Positions 9,388-18,939 of a stretch of 64,000 nt of DNA are shown one piece after another. Under the pieces are notes generated by a model. It saw only the letters and a list, made by a program, of their open reading frames with translations, searched no databases and had not been told where the DNA came from. The stretch comes from Paraburkholderia bannensis (GTDB taxonomy: Bacteria; Pseudomonadota; Gammaproteobacteria; Burkholderiales; Burkholderiaceae). How positions within the stretch are numbered: position 1 is the stretch's first letter; every line of letters starts with the position of its first letter. The stretch covers positions 310,001-374,000 of the forward strand of contig NZ_JACHBW010000002.1 in assembly GCF_014200455.1 (NCBI RefSeq), written 5' to 3'. The translations under genes and the position numbers were made by a program.

Positions 9388-10791
9388 TTACTCATGCGGA
9401 TGATGCGCAAGACGCGCATGGCGACGCGAGTACACGAAGTAGATCGCCAGCCCGATCACCAGCCAGACGATAAACGCCACCCACGTGAGCCACGCGAGGT
9501 TGAGCATCAGGAACAGGCACGACAGCACGGCCAGCACCGGCACCACGGGCACGCCCGGGCAGCGGAACGCGCGGGGCAGGTCCGGGTGCGTCTTGCGCAG
9601 CACCAGCACGGCGATCGACACCATCGAGAACGCCGCGAGCGTGCCGATGTTGATGAGTTCGGCGAGCACGTTCAGCGGCACCAGCGCGCCGATCAGGCCG
9701 AAGAAAATGCCCACCAGCCAGGTGGTGAAGAACGGCGTGGCATAGCGCGGATGAACCCTGGAGAGCTTTGCCGGCAGCAGGCCGTCACGCGACATCGCGA
9801 AGATGATGCGGGTCTGCCCGTAACTCATGACGAGGATCACGGTCAGCATGCCCAGCACCGCGCCCAGATCGATAAAGCCCGCGACCCACTTCTCGCCCGC
9901 CACCTGCAGCGCGTACGAAACCGGGTGGCCGATATTGGCGAATTGCCGCCACGGCACGATGCCCGTGACGACCGCCGCGACCGACACATACAGCACCGCG
10001 CACACAGCCAGCGAGGCGATGATGCCGACCGGCAGATCGCGCTTGGGGTTCTTCACTTCTTCGGCGGCGGAGGACACCGCGTCAAAGCCGATGAAGGCGA
10101 AGAACATCACCGCCGCCGCGCCGAACACGCCGTTCCAGCCGTTGGGGATGAACGGATGCCAGTTGGCGGGCGTGACGTGGAAGGCGCCCACGCCGATCAC
10201 CAGCAACACGACCGTGACCTTGATCGCGACCATGATGTTGTTGATGCGGGTGGATTCGCGCACGCCGATCGACAGCAGTGCGGTGATCCCCATCATCACG
10301 AGGAAGGCGGGCAGGTTGAATAGCGTGTGCACGCCCGGCAGGGCACCGGGCGCCGCCGTGAGCGCGGCCGGCAGCGAAATGCCGAAGCCCGACAGCAGCG
10401 ACTGCAGATAGCCCGACCAGCCCACCGACACTGCCGAACTGGCGAGCCCGTATTCGAGCATCAGATCCCAGCCGATGATCCACGCGATCAGCTCGCCGAG
10501 CGTGGCGTACGAATAGGTGTAGATCGACCCGGCCACGGGAATGGTCGAGGCGAATTCGGCATAGGAGAGCGCGGCGAAGCAGCAGGCCACGGCGGCAATC
10601 AGGAACGAGACCATCAGCGCCGGGCCGGCCTGTACCGCGCCCGTGCCGGTCAGCACGAAGATGCCGGTGCCGATGATCGCGCCGATGCCGAGAAAAGTAA
10701 GGTCCAGTGCGCCGAGGGCCTTCTTCAGACCAGCGCCCTTGGCGCTCGCCTGCATCATCAGCTCGACGTTCTTCTTGCGAAAGAGGGACAT
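9388..10791 (-). CDS. APC-superfamily amino-acid permease (cationic amino-acid transporter type)
   Basis: A 467-residue membrane protein with about 12 to 13 transmembrane segments. The first carries the conserved GIGAIIGTGIFVLTG motif (about residues 35-49) that forms part of the substrate site in APC transporters, and PVAGSIYTYSYATLGE follows near residue 86. The closest remembered relatives are YfnA/YhdG-type permeases. The substrate cannot be read from the sequence. It is monocistronic: the left side ends in a terminator and the right side is a 376-bp gene-free stretch. Confidence 0.93.
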   Translation of the reverse strand: MSLFRKKNVELMMQASAKGAGLKKALGALDLTFLGIGAIIGTGIFVLTGTGAVQAGPALMVSFLIAAVACCFAALSYAEFASTIPVAGSIYTYSYATLGELIAWIIGWDLMLEYGLASSAVSVGWSGYLQSLLSGFGISLPAALTAAPGALPGVHTLFNLPAFLVMMGITALLSIGVRESTRINNIMVAIKVTVVLLVIGVGAFHVTPANWHPFIPNGWNGVFGAAAVMFFAFIGFDAVSSAAEEVKNPKRDLPVGIIASLAVCAVLYVSVAAVVTGIVPWRQFANIGHPVSYALQVAGEKWVAGFIDLGAVLGMLTVILVMSYGQTRIIFAMSRDGLLPAKLSRVHPRYATPFFTTWLVGIFFGLIGALVPLNVLAELINIGTLAAFSMVSIAVLVLRKTHPDLPRAFRCPGVPVVPVLAVLSCLFLMLNLAWLTWVAFIVWLVIGLAIYFVYSRRHARLAHHPHE

Positions 10792-11167
10792 TTGGCGGGG
10801 AACTCCAGGTGTAACGGGTGAAACGCGGCGCGGGCGCGCGAAGAAGAAAAACGCGCTCGCGTGCCGTATGTCGGGGAAACCTATAATTTTAGCCGATCGC
10901 AGCTTTCAGACCGATTGATTCGGGCTGTTTTGGGCCATTGCGGGGCCGAATTGAGGCCAATTCCGGGCTGATTTCAGGCCGGAATGCGCCGATATGCCGC
11001 GAGTGCGGGGGCGAATCCGCCGCGAAGCTGCATTGGCGCGCGCAATCCTGCCCACGTGCGCCGCCAATGGCGGAATTCATTTCCGCATCAAGGGCTTATG
11101 GCGAGAAGGCCGCCTTGGTGGCGCGGGATGGCGGCCGGCGACCCCTGGCGCGGTGTGGAGTGCGGCT
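10792..11167. other. Intergenic region between the permease and the response regulator
   Basis: It contains the permease promoter region on the minus strand and the 3' side of the response regulator. GGCC-containing short motifs recur several times between 10930 and 11000, but no perfect hairpin with a U-run was found. A TATAAT at 10882-10887 reads on the plus strand, away from both neighbours. No gene is supported. Confidence 0.5.
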
Positions 11168-11824
11168 TCAGACCGTCGGCGCGGGGGAGAGGTCGATGAG
11201 CCGGTTGCTCATGACGTAGAACGTCAGCTCGGCGTTATTGGCGAGCTTCATCTTTTCGAGCAGACGCGTGCGGTACACGCTCACCGTCTTCACCGACAGC
11301 GACAGCGTATGCGCGATATCGGTCAGGCGTTTGCCCGAGGCCAGCATGCACAGCGTCTGGTATTCGCGGTCGGAGAGCTTTTCGTGCGGCAGTTGTTCGC
11401 CGTCGATCAGCACGTAGTCGGCCAGCGCCTCGGCCATCGCCGGGCTCACGTACTTGCGGCCGCTCGCGACCTGCTGGATCGCCGCGGTCATCTGCGTGGC
11501 GTCCACCGTCTTCGAGAGATAACCCGATGCCCCGGCCTTGAGCGCACGCACCGCGTATTGATCCTCGCGATACATCGAGAACATCAGCACCGGCACGCGC
11601 GGCGCTTTCTTCTTCGCGCGCTTGAGGACTTCGATGCCGCTCATGTCGGGCAGCGAGATGTCGAGCAGCGCCACGTCGCAGGCGTGTTTGGCGATGGCGG
11701 TGAGCGCTTCCGCGCCGGTCTGCGCCTCGATCACTTCGCTGGCGATGCCGCGGTCGAGCAGCAGCTGGCGCACGCCCTGGCGCACCACGGCGTGATCGTC
11801 GACGAGCAGGATACGCAGGGTCAT
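11168..11824 (-). CDS. NarL/FixJ-family response regulator
   Basis: A 218-residue regulator. The receiver domain has acidic pocket residues D9-D10, the phospho-acceptor Asp55 in LLDISLPD, and the conserved lysine in GYLSK near 105. A LuxR-type helix-turn-helix follows (LSDREYQTLCMLASGK through KTVSVYRTRLLEKM, about residues 150-205). The ATG overlaps the stop of the upstream histidine kinase gene (ATGA), so the pair is translationally coupled and is almost certainly a cognate system. It resembles the UvrY/GacA type. Target genes are not evident from the window. Confidence 0.95.
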   Translation of the reverse strand: MTLRILLVDDHAVVRQGVRQLLLDRGIASEVIEAQTGAEALTAIAKHACDVALLDISLPDMSGIEVLKRAKKKAPRVPVLMFSMYREDQYAVRALKAGASGYLSKTVDATQMTAAIQQVASGRKYVSPAMAEALADYVLIDGEQLPHEKLSDREYQTLCMLASGKRLTDIAHTLSLSVKTVSVYRTRLLEKMKLANNAELTFYVMSNRLIDLSPAPTV

Positions 11825-12819
11825 GAGTGGATGCCTTGGACGGGATTCGGAGCGAGGTCGGCGGCCGTGCGCGAGAGCAGCGTGTCCCAGAAGAAGCGCG
11901 CCTCCACGGTGGTGCCGGGGCGCTCGCGCGCTTCGGGCGCGGCATCGGCGGGAAGCGGGTTGGCGGCGGCGCGCAGCGCGCCGCCAAAGGCTGCGCAGCG
12001 TTCGCGCATGCCGGCGATGCCATAGGCACCGCGTCGGTTGATGCCGTCTTGTGCCGAAGGAGCGACGTCTTCGCGCTGGCCGCTCTGCTTCCTCGCGCGC
12101 CGCGCCGCTTCGCGCGACAGGCCGATGCCGTCGTCGATCACGCTGAGCACCAGCGCGTAAGGCGTGCAGGCGAGTCGTACTTCGACGCGCGACGCCTGGG
12201 CGTGGCGCGCGACGTTAGTGAGCGCTTCCTGCGCGACGCGAAAGATCGCCAGCGCGCCTTCGGCGGGCAGATGGGCGAGCCGTTCGGCGTCTTCGGCGGT
12301 AAAGCCTTTGCGGTTGTGCTCGACGGAAGGCTGGGCCGTAAAGGTTGCGGCGAGACCCGTGCGCGCGCCAAAGCCGCGCGTCCAGTTCGCCAGCGCCGTT
12401 GCGAGGCCTTCTTCGAGTTCGGGAGCATGCAGGCCGTCGAGCACGTGGCGCACGGCCTCGGCGGCGGCATCGAGCGAGCGCACCACCAGTTCGAGCGCCT
12501 GGGCGCATTGCGGCGAGGCATCGGCGGGCAGCCACGTTTGAACGTTTGCCAGCGCGAAGCGCGTGGCGGCCAGTTCGGCGCCCACGCTGTCGTGCAGTTC
12601 GCGCGCGAGACGGCGGCGCGCGGCTTCATCGGCGTGAACCCGCGCCGCGCCTGCCGCGACGATCTGCCGCTGCACGCGCGCGATGGCGTCGAGCGCCGCA
12701 CGCGCGCCTTCGGCGTCGGCGAGGAAGGAAAGTCCACCGTCCGCGTGCGCGGCGCGCGTGCCGGACAGGTCCGCGCGAGGCGGACGCGCGTCGAACGCGG
12801 CGTAAGTCGACGTATCCAT
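11821..12819 (-). CDS. Cytosolic histidine kinase, NarX/HisKA_3 type
   Basis: A 332-residue kinase. The HisKA_3 dimerization motif RRRLARELHDSVGAEL has the phosphorylated histidine at residue 76. A HATPase_c domain follows, with a DDGIG N-box/G1 region and GIAGMRERCAAFGG. No transmembrane segment and no recognizable sensor domain precedes the HisKA_3 region, only about 60 residues, so the signal may come from a partner protein or the cytosol. The ATG at 12819 has GGGGG about 5 nt upstream; a TTG one codon earlier is less likely. It overlaps the response regulator by 4 bp. Confidence 0.93.
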   Translation of the reverse strand: MDTSTYAAFDARPPRADLSGTRAAHADGGLSFLADAEGARAALDAIARVQRQIVAAGAARVHADEAARRRLARELHDSVGAELAATRFALANVQTWLPADASPQCAQALELVVRSLDAAAEAVRHVLDGLHAPELEEGLATALANWTRGFGARTGLAATFTAQPSVEHNRKGFTAEDAERLAHLPAEGALAIFRVAQEALTNVARHAQASRVEVRLACTPYALVLSVIDDGIGLSREAARRARKQSGQREDVAPSAQDGINRRGAYGIAGMRERCAAFGGALRAAANPLPADAAPEARERPGTTVEARFFWDTLLSRTAADLAPNPVQGIHS

Positions 12820-13273
12820 CAATCCCCCGTGAATTCCATTAAGGAACCGATTCCCTGCTGATGTTCTGAGTGGGCCGTTGCCGACGCAGCCAGAGCCGGC
12901 GTGGCTTCCACGGCACGGCGCAGCGTAACGAAATTTACATACGGTAACAACCTGGCGCTGATACCACCAGGCAAACCGGTTTGGCCCAAGCTACGCCGCG
13001 ATAATATCCCAAAAAAAGGAAAACCCTCAGTTGGGACAAGGCTTAGCGGCATAACGCTGAGAGCCTGCATGAAGTCGGCTCTTCGCATTTTTGTAGGAAA
13101 AACTCTGACACGGAACTTACGTGAATTCCGCGAAGAATGTAACCGCCGAGCATCATTTCATGCCCAGGTGTGGCGTGCAAGCCGCGAAAAAAAACCGGAG
13201 CACATGGCTCCGGTTTTGGGGTCGGCGTGAACCGAAAGCTGCTTGTAAGAATGTGGTCTGACGTTAGGCCGGC
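12820..13273. other. Intergenic region upstream of the kinase-regulator pair
   Basis: A gene-free stretch of 454 bp. It includes the terminator of the ferredoxin-NADP reductase gene at 13184-13217 and a less GC-rich patch around 12925-13030 likely to hold the kinase promoter. An imperfect inverted repeat (CTTAGCG/CGCTGAG) lies near 13043-13062. No coding frame is convincing. Confidence 0.5.
13184..13217 (-). terminator. Intrinsic terminator of the ferredoxin-NADP reductase gene
   Basis: An 11-bp perfect stem (13191-13201 with 13207-13217, AAAACCGGAGC/GCTCCGGTTTT) and 5-nt loop. Read on the minus strand it continues into eight T residues. It sits about 55 bp past the stop of the gene at 13274. 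Confidence 0.92.
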
Positions 13274-14044
13274 TTAGCCCACGAAAGCCTTTTCGATCAC
13301 GTAATGCCCCGGCTCGTTGTTGCTGCCTTCCTTCAGGCCAGCCTTTTCGAGCAGCTCGACCGTGTCGCGCAGCATGTGCGTGCTGCCGCACAGCATGATG
13401 CGGTCGCGCTCGGGCGTGAATGCCGGCAGGTCGAGGTCGGCGAACAGCTTGCCGGTGTCGATCAGTTCGGTGATACGGCCGCGGTTGTCGAACACTTCGC
13501 GCGTGACGGTCGGGTAGTACACCAGCTTCTCGCGCACGATTTCGCCGAGGTATTCATGCTCGCGCAGCTCTTCGGTGATGAATTCCTTGTACGCGAGTTC
13601 ATCGACGAAGCGGCAGGTGTGCGTCAGCACGATCTTGTCGAAACGGTCGTAAATGTCCGGATCCTTGATGATCGACATGAACGGCGCGAGGCCCGTGCCA
13701 GTCGACAGCATCCACAGGACCTTGCCGGGCAGCAGGTTGTCCGCGACCAGCGTGCCAACCGGCTTCTTGCCGATCAGAACCTTGTCGCCCACCTTCAGGT
13801 GCTGCAGGCGCGACGTGAGCGGACCATCCGGCACCTTGATGCTGAGGAATTCGAGATGCTCTTCGTAGTTGGCGCTCGCGAGCGAGTACGCGCGCATCAG
13901 CGGCTTGCCGTCCACTTCGAGGCCGACCATGGTGAACTGGCCGTTGTCAAAACGCAGGGCCTGGTCGCGCGTGCACGTGAAGCTGAAAAGCGTGTCGGTC
14001 CAGTGGTGGACGCTCAGAACGGTTTCTTCGGTGAATTTGCTCAT
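13274..14044 (-). CDS. fpr: Ferredoxin--NADP(+) reductase
   Basis: A 256-residue flavoprotein, the usual length of the bacterial Fpr subfamily. The FAD-binding RAYSLAS motif is near residue 51, the NADP-binding STGTGLAPFMS near 115, and the C-terminus GHYVIEKAFVG carries the subfamily-typical aromatic-poor Val-Gly ending. It moves electrons between NADPH and ferredoxin or flavodoxin, often in oxidative stress or iron-sulfur assembly. The ATG at 14044 (MSKFTEETV) is the conserved start; the open frame upstream is not coding. Monocistronic with its own terminator. Confidence 0.95.
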   Translation of the reverse strand: MSKFTEETVLSVHHWTDTLFSFTCTRDQALRFDNGQFTMVGLEVDGKPLMRAYSLASANYEEHLEFLSIKVPDGPLTSRLQHLKVGDKVLIGKKPVGTLVADNLLPGKVLWMLSTGTGLAPFMSIIKDPDIYDRFDKIVLTHTCRFVDELAYKEFITEELREHEYLGEIVREKLVYYPTVTREVFDNRGRITELIDTGKLFADLDLPAFTPERDRIMLCGSTHMLRDTVELLEKAGLKEGSNNEPGHYVIEKAFVG

Positions 14045-14634
14045 GGTTCCTGAAGGTGCGAAACAAGGTCCGCCACAGGGGCGTTCCTTCCGGCCGCGCA
14101 TGCGAGGCATGACGGGCGGTCTTGACGATGCGCGGCGCGCGCGGTTAGCCGCGCATTGAGCCGCCGTGTGGCTTGCCTCTGGACGCAACGCGAGCCTGGC
14201 CAGTCCTGCACGCAACGCATCGCCGGCCAGCCGCGCTGTGGCGAATAAGGCGCAATCCGCCATTTTACCGCGAGCGCGCTTCGTGGGCGGCGCCGTTTCG
14301 AAGGGGAAGGAGGCCCGGCCTAACGGCAGGGCACGTGCTGGCAGTTCGCTGGCAATGACTTGCTGGCACCCGCACGCGGAGCGTGACGGGGATCGCTGGC
14401 ATCGGCCGGGAGGCGGCGCCGTGACGGGCGCGCTTGCCGCAAGCGGCGTGCGTTTGGTACGGGTTCGGTACCTGAATATCGACGCACACCGGCGATTTAC
14501 TACGATTGTTCGTCCCAAATGATACCGGAAGCTCTGTCAGACCGCACCATAGACCCTGCTTGTGGAGCAGTTTCGGCACGCCTTCGGGCCGTTTTGCAGC
14601 CTCTTTGCGACGTTTTATCGCTGATTTCCGCGTT
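14045..14634. other. Intergenic region between fpr and the LysE exporter
   Basis: 590 bp between two minus-strand genes. It must contain the fpr promoter and the 3' end of the exporter transcript. A short direct/inverted arrangement of GGTAC (14456-14471) is the only repeat noticed. I see no gene with a credible start or composition and no T-run hairpin. Confidence 0.5.
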
Positions 14635-15288
14635 TCAGCGCTCGGCGGCGAGTTTGGCGGCGAGACCGATCAGCGCCGTGCCGCAGAACGCGTCGATGGG
14701 GCGGCGCAGACGCTTGTAGCCGCGCTGCGTGCGGTGATCGGCGAACAGCAGCGCGAGGCTCGCGTGCCAGCCGAACGACATCGACGCCACCAGCGCGAGC
14801 GCCGCGCCGTAGAACCACGTCGGCGGATCGGCGGGAAACACGGCGGCGAACACGCTGGTCCAGAACACGCACGACTTCGGATTGGTCAGGCAGGTGAGAA
14901 AGCCCGCGCGCCAGGTGCGAAACCAGCTGCGGCGATCGGGCGGCGGCAGCGGCACGAGCGGCGCCTGCGGCACGGCTTGCGATTGCGCCGGCTGCTTGCG
15001 CAGACCCGAGCGCAGCAGCTTGAAGCCGAACCACAGCAGATAGAGCGCGCCGCCGATGCGTACGCCTTGATAGAGCCAGTCGATTTTCTGCAGCACGGCG
15101 GCAAAACCGAGCATGGCCAGCGCCGCCCACAGCGTCGAGCCCGCACCCACGCCGAACGCCGAAGCGATGCCTAAACCGCGCCGTCCCGCGAGCGAGAGTT
15201 GCGTCACCATGAAGAAGTTCGGTCCAGGACTGATCAGCGCGAACAGATAAACGATGGCGATCTGGAGCAGGGTGGCGAGCGGGTGCAT
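14635..15288 (-). CDS. LysE/RhtB-family amino-acid exporter
   Basis: A 217-residue inner-membrane protein with about six transmembrane segments. The N-terminal SPGPNFFMV motif (about residue 20) is the family signature. A cytosolic loop around residues 95-115 is proline- and glutamine-rich. The ATG at 15288 gives the family-like start MHPLATLLQIAIVYLF; the open frame runs 53 codons further upstream without a better start. It probably exports an amino acid or derivative; the substrate is unknown. It stands alone between fpr and an EEP phosphodiesterase gene. Confidence 0.92.
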   Translation of the reverse strand: MHPLATLLQIAIVYLFALISPGPNFFMVTQLSLAGRRGLGIASAFGVGAGSTLWAALAMLGFAAVLQKIDWLYQGVRIGGALYLLWFGFKLLRSGLRKQPAQSQAVPQAPLVPLPPPDRRSWFRTWRAGFLTCLTNPKSCVFWTSVFAAVFPADPPTWFYGAALALVASMSFGWHASLALLFADHRTQRGYKRLRRPIDAFCGTALIGLAAKLAAER

Positions 15289-15452
15289 GGCGGGCGAAGG
15301 GCAGCGAAGGGCAAGCGATGGGCAACAATGCGCAAAAGCCGGCGGCAAAGAAAAGCGCGCCGGTGACGGCGCGCGACGCGTCATGGTAACGCGGTTAGAT
15401 CGGTGTCCTGCCGATGTTTTTGACGCGCCGTTGCACGCGTGCGTCAATCACC

Positions 15453-16256
15453 TCATTCGATCCGCAGCCGCGCCATGTACGGCAGATGATCGGACAACCA
15501 CGCCGTTTCCTGCGCGGGCTGGATCAGCTCGATGGGTTTGATGCCGCGCACGAACATCTTGTCGAGCGCGAGCGCCGGGGAGAACGCCGGAAAGGTGCGC
15601 GCCGGTTCGCCTAGCAGCGTCGCCACTTCCTGCATGCCGTGCTCCGCGAACAGCGGCACCGAATCGTTGCGCCAGTCGTTGAAGTCGCCCGCAAGCACGA
15701 GCGGGCCGTCCGGCGCTTCCTTGGCGATCCAGTGCGCGATCCACGTCATTTGGCGCATGCGCGCGCTGCGCGTGAGCGCGAGATGCGCGCACAGCAGCGT
15801 GACCGAGCGGCCCGCGACGCTTGCACGCGCAACCAGCAGACCGCGCCGTTCGAAGCGGTGCGCCGAGATATCCCAGCGCCCGCCCAGATCGAGCGGATGC
15901 GGCGAGAGAATCGCATTGCCGTGCCGCCAGGAGGGCTTGAACACGTTCGGCCCCAAGGCAATCTGCAGATCGAGTGCGTGGGCGATTTCGCTTGCCTGGC
16001 ACTGCCAGACATCTTCGATCGGATCGCCAAGCGGCGCGCCAAAGGTGGAGGACAGCAAGGGTTGCGGCAGACGCCGCGCCATCGCTTCCTGGAGAAACCA
16101 GGCATCGGCATGAGTGGACTGCACCCAGCGGCGCATCGCTTCCCAGGCCTGAAAGCCGAGCGGCGAGCGGCCCTTGTGCAGGTTCCAGCTCACCGCGACG
16201 AAGTCCCCGGGGTGGGCCGGGTCCATGTCGATCAGAGGTTGTTCGAAATTTCGCAT
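15453..16256 (-). CDS. Endonuclease/exonuclease/phosphatase (EEP) family protein
   Basis: A 267-residue protein with the EEP catalytic pattern: WNLHKG near residue 25, a QE pair near 56, GDFNDW near 190, and SDHLP near residue 256. These give the metal-binding and catalytic Asn/Glu/Asp/His set. Members hydrolyse phosphodiester bonds in nucleic acids, phospholipids or small phosphate esters. There is no signal peptide, so it is probably cytosolic. In other proteobacteria, relatives of this type are often found near cardiolipin synthase; none is present here. Confidence 0.9.
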   Translation of the reverse strand: MRNFEQPLIDMDPAHPGDFVAVSWNLHKGRSPLGFQAWEAMRRWVQSTHADAWFLQEAMARRLPQPLLSSTFGAPLGDPIEDVWQCQASEIAHALDLQIALGPNVFKPSWRHGNAILSPHPLDLGGRWDISAHRFERRGLLVARASVAGRSVTLLCAHLALTRSARMRQMTWIAHWIAKEAPDGPLVLAGDFNDWRNDSVPLFAEHGMQEVATLLGEPARTFPAFSPALALDKMFVRGIKPIELIQPAQETAWLSDHLPYMARLRIE

Positions 16257-16300
16257 GCTGGTTACGACGGGTTCTTACGACGGTTTAGAGCGGACATCGA

Positions 16301-16347
16301 GGCGCACTTCGGGCCCACTTCGGGGCGCACTTCAGGGCGTACTTCAG
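16301..16347. repeat. Short imperfect tandem repeat (about 12 bp, four units)
   Basis: Four near-copies of GGCGCACTTCGG/AG follow one another between the EEP gene and the secreted-protein gene, just past the latter's stop codon at 16357. It is too short and irregular to type further. Confidence 0.7.
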
Positions 16348-16356
16348 GCACGCCGC

Positions 16357-17007
16357 TCACGGCTGCGCCGACGGCGGCGCAAGGCTAGCGCGCACGCGAT
16401 AAACAATCGTCGGGTCCTTGTCCACGATGGTCCAGTTCACCCACTGGCCCGCCGGCACGCTCAGGCCGGGGTGGCTTGCGCCGATCTGGCGCGGTTGCGG
16501 CGGCAGCTTGCAGCCGTCGGTGGTCGTGGGCGCGCTGGGGCTTTCCAGCGTTTCCTGGGCTTCGATCTGAAGCAGCGCCGCGCCGGCATTGGCCTGCAAC
16601 GGAGAGACGGTGATCGTGCGCTGCAGGTCGATGCTGCCCGCCGGCTGATCCTTGCAACCGACGTTGTGCGTGACGACCTTGTGGTGCGTATCGGTGCGCG
16701 CCTGGCCCAGCGTGGTGGTGCCGTCGAACGAATCGATCTGCTGGCCGTCGCGCATCACCTGCAAGGTCCACTGAACGGCGGCGGGCGTGCCGCCGGGCGT
16801 CACGGTCACGCTCGCAGACGCCGGTTGCGCCGCCGTCTGCGAGGCCGTCTTCGCGAGCGCCGCGCTGGCGGCGGCATCGGTGAATCCGTTCGGCGCGGAC
16901 GCGGGCGAGGCGGGCGCGCTCTGGGCCTGGGCGTTGGCGGCGAGCAGGGCGGCGGCAGCGCATAACGCAGCGGCGAGGAAAGGCTTCAGCGGGTTCAACA
17001 ACGTCAT
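16357..17007 (-). CDS. Secreted protein of unknown function
   Basis: A 216-residue protein with a clear Sec signal peptide (residues 1-29, ending ANAQA-Q) and an alanine-rich linker to about residue 70. The remainder looks like a beta-rich periplasmic domain with two cysteines (in NVGCKD and DGCKL) that could form a disulfide. I do not recognise the family. The ATG at 17007 (MTLLNPLKPFLAAAL) gives a good signal peptide. It is separated from neighbours on both sides. Confidence 0.75.
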   Translation of the reverse strand: MTLLNPLKPFLAAALCAAAALLAANAQAQSAPASPASAPNGFTDAAASAALAKTASQTAAQPASASVTVTPGGTPAAVQWTLQVMRDGQQIDSFDGTTTLGQARTDTHHKVVTHNVGCKDQPAGSIDLQRTITVSPLQANAGAALLQIEAQETLESPSAPTTTDGCKLPPQPRQIGASHPGLSVPAGQWVNWTIVDKDPTIVYRVRASLAPPSAQP

Positions 17008-17382
17008 ATTCAGGCTCCATTCACGCGTGCCGGATCAGGCAACGGTGTCGGTTTACGACCATCGATCCTATACCGGGTTCGCAAACGCCGGACCGCAACA
17101 GTCCATTGCAGATGGGGACGACGCGTCCCCGCTTCAATCAGCTTGCATATCGACATTTGCAATGCGTGCGCAACGATGGTGCATTCTTATCTGCGTTGTT
17201 AATCATATTGTTATCGCCATTGCAACGGTGACTTTTCATTTATCAGGATGGTTTATCGATAGTACGTGTTTACACTGAACCCGTTGCAATTCATCCCTCA
17301 CTGCGAATACCGGTACGAACAGCCCGATTTGCTCGCGCCGATTACCGCTAGTGCCCGGAAAGCCACCGCTCAAGGATTCGTC
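17008..17382. other. Divergent promoter region between the secreted protein and DUF4148 genes
   Basis: 375 bp between divergent genes. The segment 17155-17290 is clearly lower in GC than its surroundings and is where promoters are expected. I could not fix a single -35/-10 pair. No gene is supported. Confidence 0.55.
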
Positions 17383-17622
17383 ATGAACAAGACCGCTTCG
17401 CTCGCCGCCCTCGTCCTCGCCGCCGCAACCGCTTTCGCTGCTGCGCCTGCTTCTGCGTCGGCCAATGTGTCGAAAACGCGCGCCGAAGTGAAGGCCGAGC
17501 TCGCCCAGGCGCGGGCCAGCGGCGAAATGCAGAACCCGAATTCGCCGGATTACCCGCAGCAGTTCGCCACCGGCGGCTACACCGCGCCGCGCGTTCAGGT
17601 CGTGACGCCGCGCTCGCACTAA
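17383..17622 (+). CDS. DUF4148 small secreted protein
   Basis: A 79-residue protein: signal peptide at residues 1-26 (MNKTASLAALVLAAAT...ASA) followed by the DUF4148 pattern KTRAEVKAELAQARASGEM. The family is widespread in Burkholderiaceae, periplasmic, and of unknown function. The ATG at 17383 was chosen for the signal peptide; the frame upstream is not coding. A second DUF4148 gene lies at 39907. Confidence 0.92.
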   Translation: MNKTASLAALVLAAATAFAAAPASASANVSKTRAEVKAELAQARASGEMQNPNSPDYPQQFATGGYTAPRVQVVTPRSH

Positions 17623-17832
17623 GCCGCGCTCACCGTTTGAATCGATCCGCATCGCTACACGCCCGGCCGTGTTCGCCAGCGCGCCTTCGCGTGCGTTGCG
17701 CCTTCGGAAGGCTCGCCGCTCACGGCGTACAATTTTCGTGAGGCGGCGCTCGCAGAGCGCCCAATGCATAGACGCAGGCGGCGCGCGAGCAGGTGCAGCG
17801 CCGCCGCATTAGCGGGAGGCGGGCGCAGCAAC

Positions 17833-18939
17833 ATGGATCAGATCGAATGTGTGGTGATCGGCGCGGGCGTGGTTGGCCTCGCCGTGGCGCGCGCGCTGGC
17901 GGCGCGCGGACGCGAAGTGATCGTGCTGGAGGCCGCCGACGCGATCGGCACCAGCACCAGCTCGCGCAATAGCGAGGTGATCCACGCGGGGCTGTACTAC
18001 CCGCGCGGCTCGCTCAAGGCTGCGTTGTGCGTGCGCGGCCGCGAGATGCTCTACGAATACTGCGCCTCGCGCAACGTCGCGCATTCGCGCTGCGGCAAGC
18101 TGCTAGTGGCGACCGCGCCCGCGCAGATCGCGCAACTCGATTCGATCCTCGCGCGCGGCAAGGAAAACGGCGTGTTCGACCTCACGCGCATCAGCGCCAG
18201 CGAAGCGCTTTCGCTCGAACCCGCGCTCGAATGTGTGGCGGCGGTGTACTCGCCGCAAACGGGCATCGTCGACAGCCATCAACTGATGCTGGCCCTGCAA
18301 GGCGACGCCGAACGCGACGGCGCCGTGGTCGCGCTCAAATCCCCGGTCGAAGCGATCGACGCCACTGCCAATGGTTTCGTGATCCGCACCGGCGGCGATG
18401 CACCCACTGAAATCCGCGCGGCCTGTCTCATCAACAGCGCCGGCCTGCACGCGACGGCGCTCGCCAAACGCATCCGCGGGCTCGATCCGCGCCACATCCC
18501 GCCGCTCTATCTCGCGCGCGGCAATTACTTCAGCGTGTCGGGGCGGGTGCCGTTCTCGCGGCTCATTTATCCGATGCCCAACGAAGCCGGGCTGGGCGTG
18601 CATCTGACAATCGATCTGGGCGGCCGGGCGCGCTTCGGTCCCGACGTCGAATGGATCAAGTCGATCGATTACGACGTCGATCCTCAACGCGCCGAGTCGT
18701 TCTACGCGCAGATCCGCAGCTACTGGCCGGGCCTGGCCGACGGCGCGCTGCAACCGGCTTACGCGGGCATTCGTCCCAAGCTCTCGGGCCCGGGCGAGCC
18801 TGCCGCCGATTTCGTGATCCAGGGCAGCGCCGCGCATGGCGTGCGCGGGCTCGTGAATCTGTTCGGGATCGAATCGCCGGGGCTCACCGCATCGCTCGCG
18901 ATCGCGCAGCGCGTGTGCGAAGTGTCGGGGCGCACGTAG
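17833..18939 (+). CDS. FAD-dependent oxidoreductase, L-2-hydroxyglutarate oxidase-like (DAO family)
   Basis: A 368-residue DAO-family flavoprotein. The N-terminal dinucleotide-binding motif is [15 protein letters not shown] with the acidic LEAAD strand end near residue 36. The segment [19 protein letters not shown] (about 48-66) closely matches LhgO-type enzymes, which oxidise L-2-hydroxyglutarate and feed electrons to the quinone pool. The ATG at 17833 starts directly at the Rossmann strand, as in relatives. It could instead act on another 2-hydroxy acid. No gene for hydroxyglutarate metabolism lies nearby. Confidence 0.9.
   Translation: MDQIECVVIGAGVVGLAVARALAARGREVIVLEAADAIGTSTSSRNSEVIHAGLYYPRGSLKAALCVRGREMLYEYCASRNVAHSRCGKLLVATAPAQIAQLDSILARGKENGVFDLTRISASEALSLEPALECVAAVYSPQTGIVDSHQLMLALQGDAERDGAVVALKSPVEAIDATANGFVIRTGGDAPTEIRAACLINSAGLHATALAKRIRGLDPRHIPPLYLARGNYFSVSGRVPFSRLIYPMPNEAGLGVHLTIDLGGRARFGPDVEWIKSIDYDVDPQRAESFYAQIRSYWPGLADGALQPAYAGIRPKLSGPGEPAADFVIQGSAAHGVRGLVNLFGIESPGLTASLAIAQRVCEVSGRT

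Noticed and set aside
10882..10887. TATAAT on the plus strand
   Set aside because: No plus-strand gene, terminator or hairpin follows, and a -35 element is lacking; likely chance in an AT-rich spot.
12901..13230. A 109-codon plus-strand frame upstream of the kinase gene
   Set aside because: It runs through the fpr terminator and lacks a binding site and domain.
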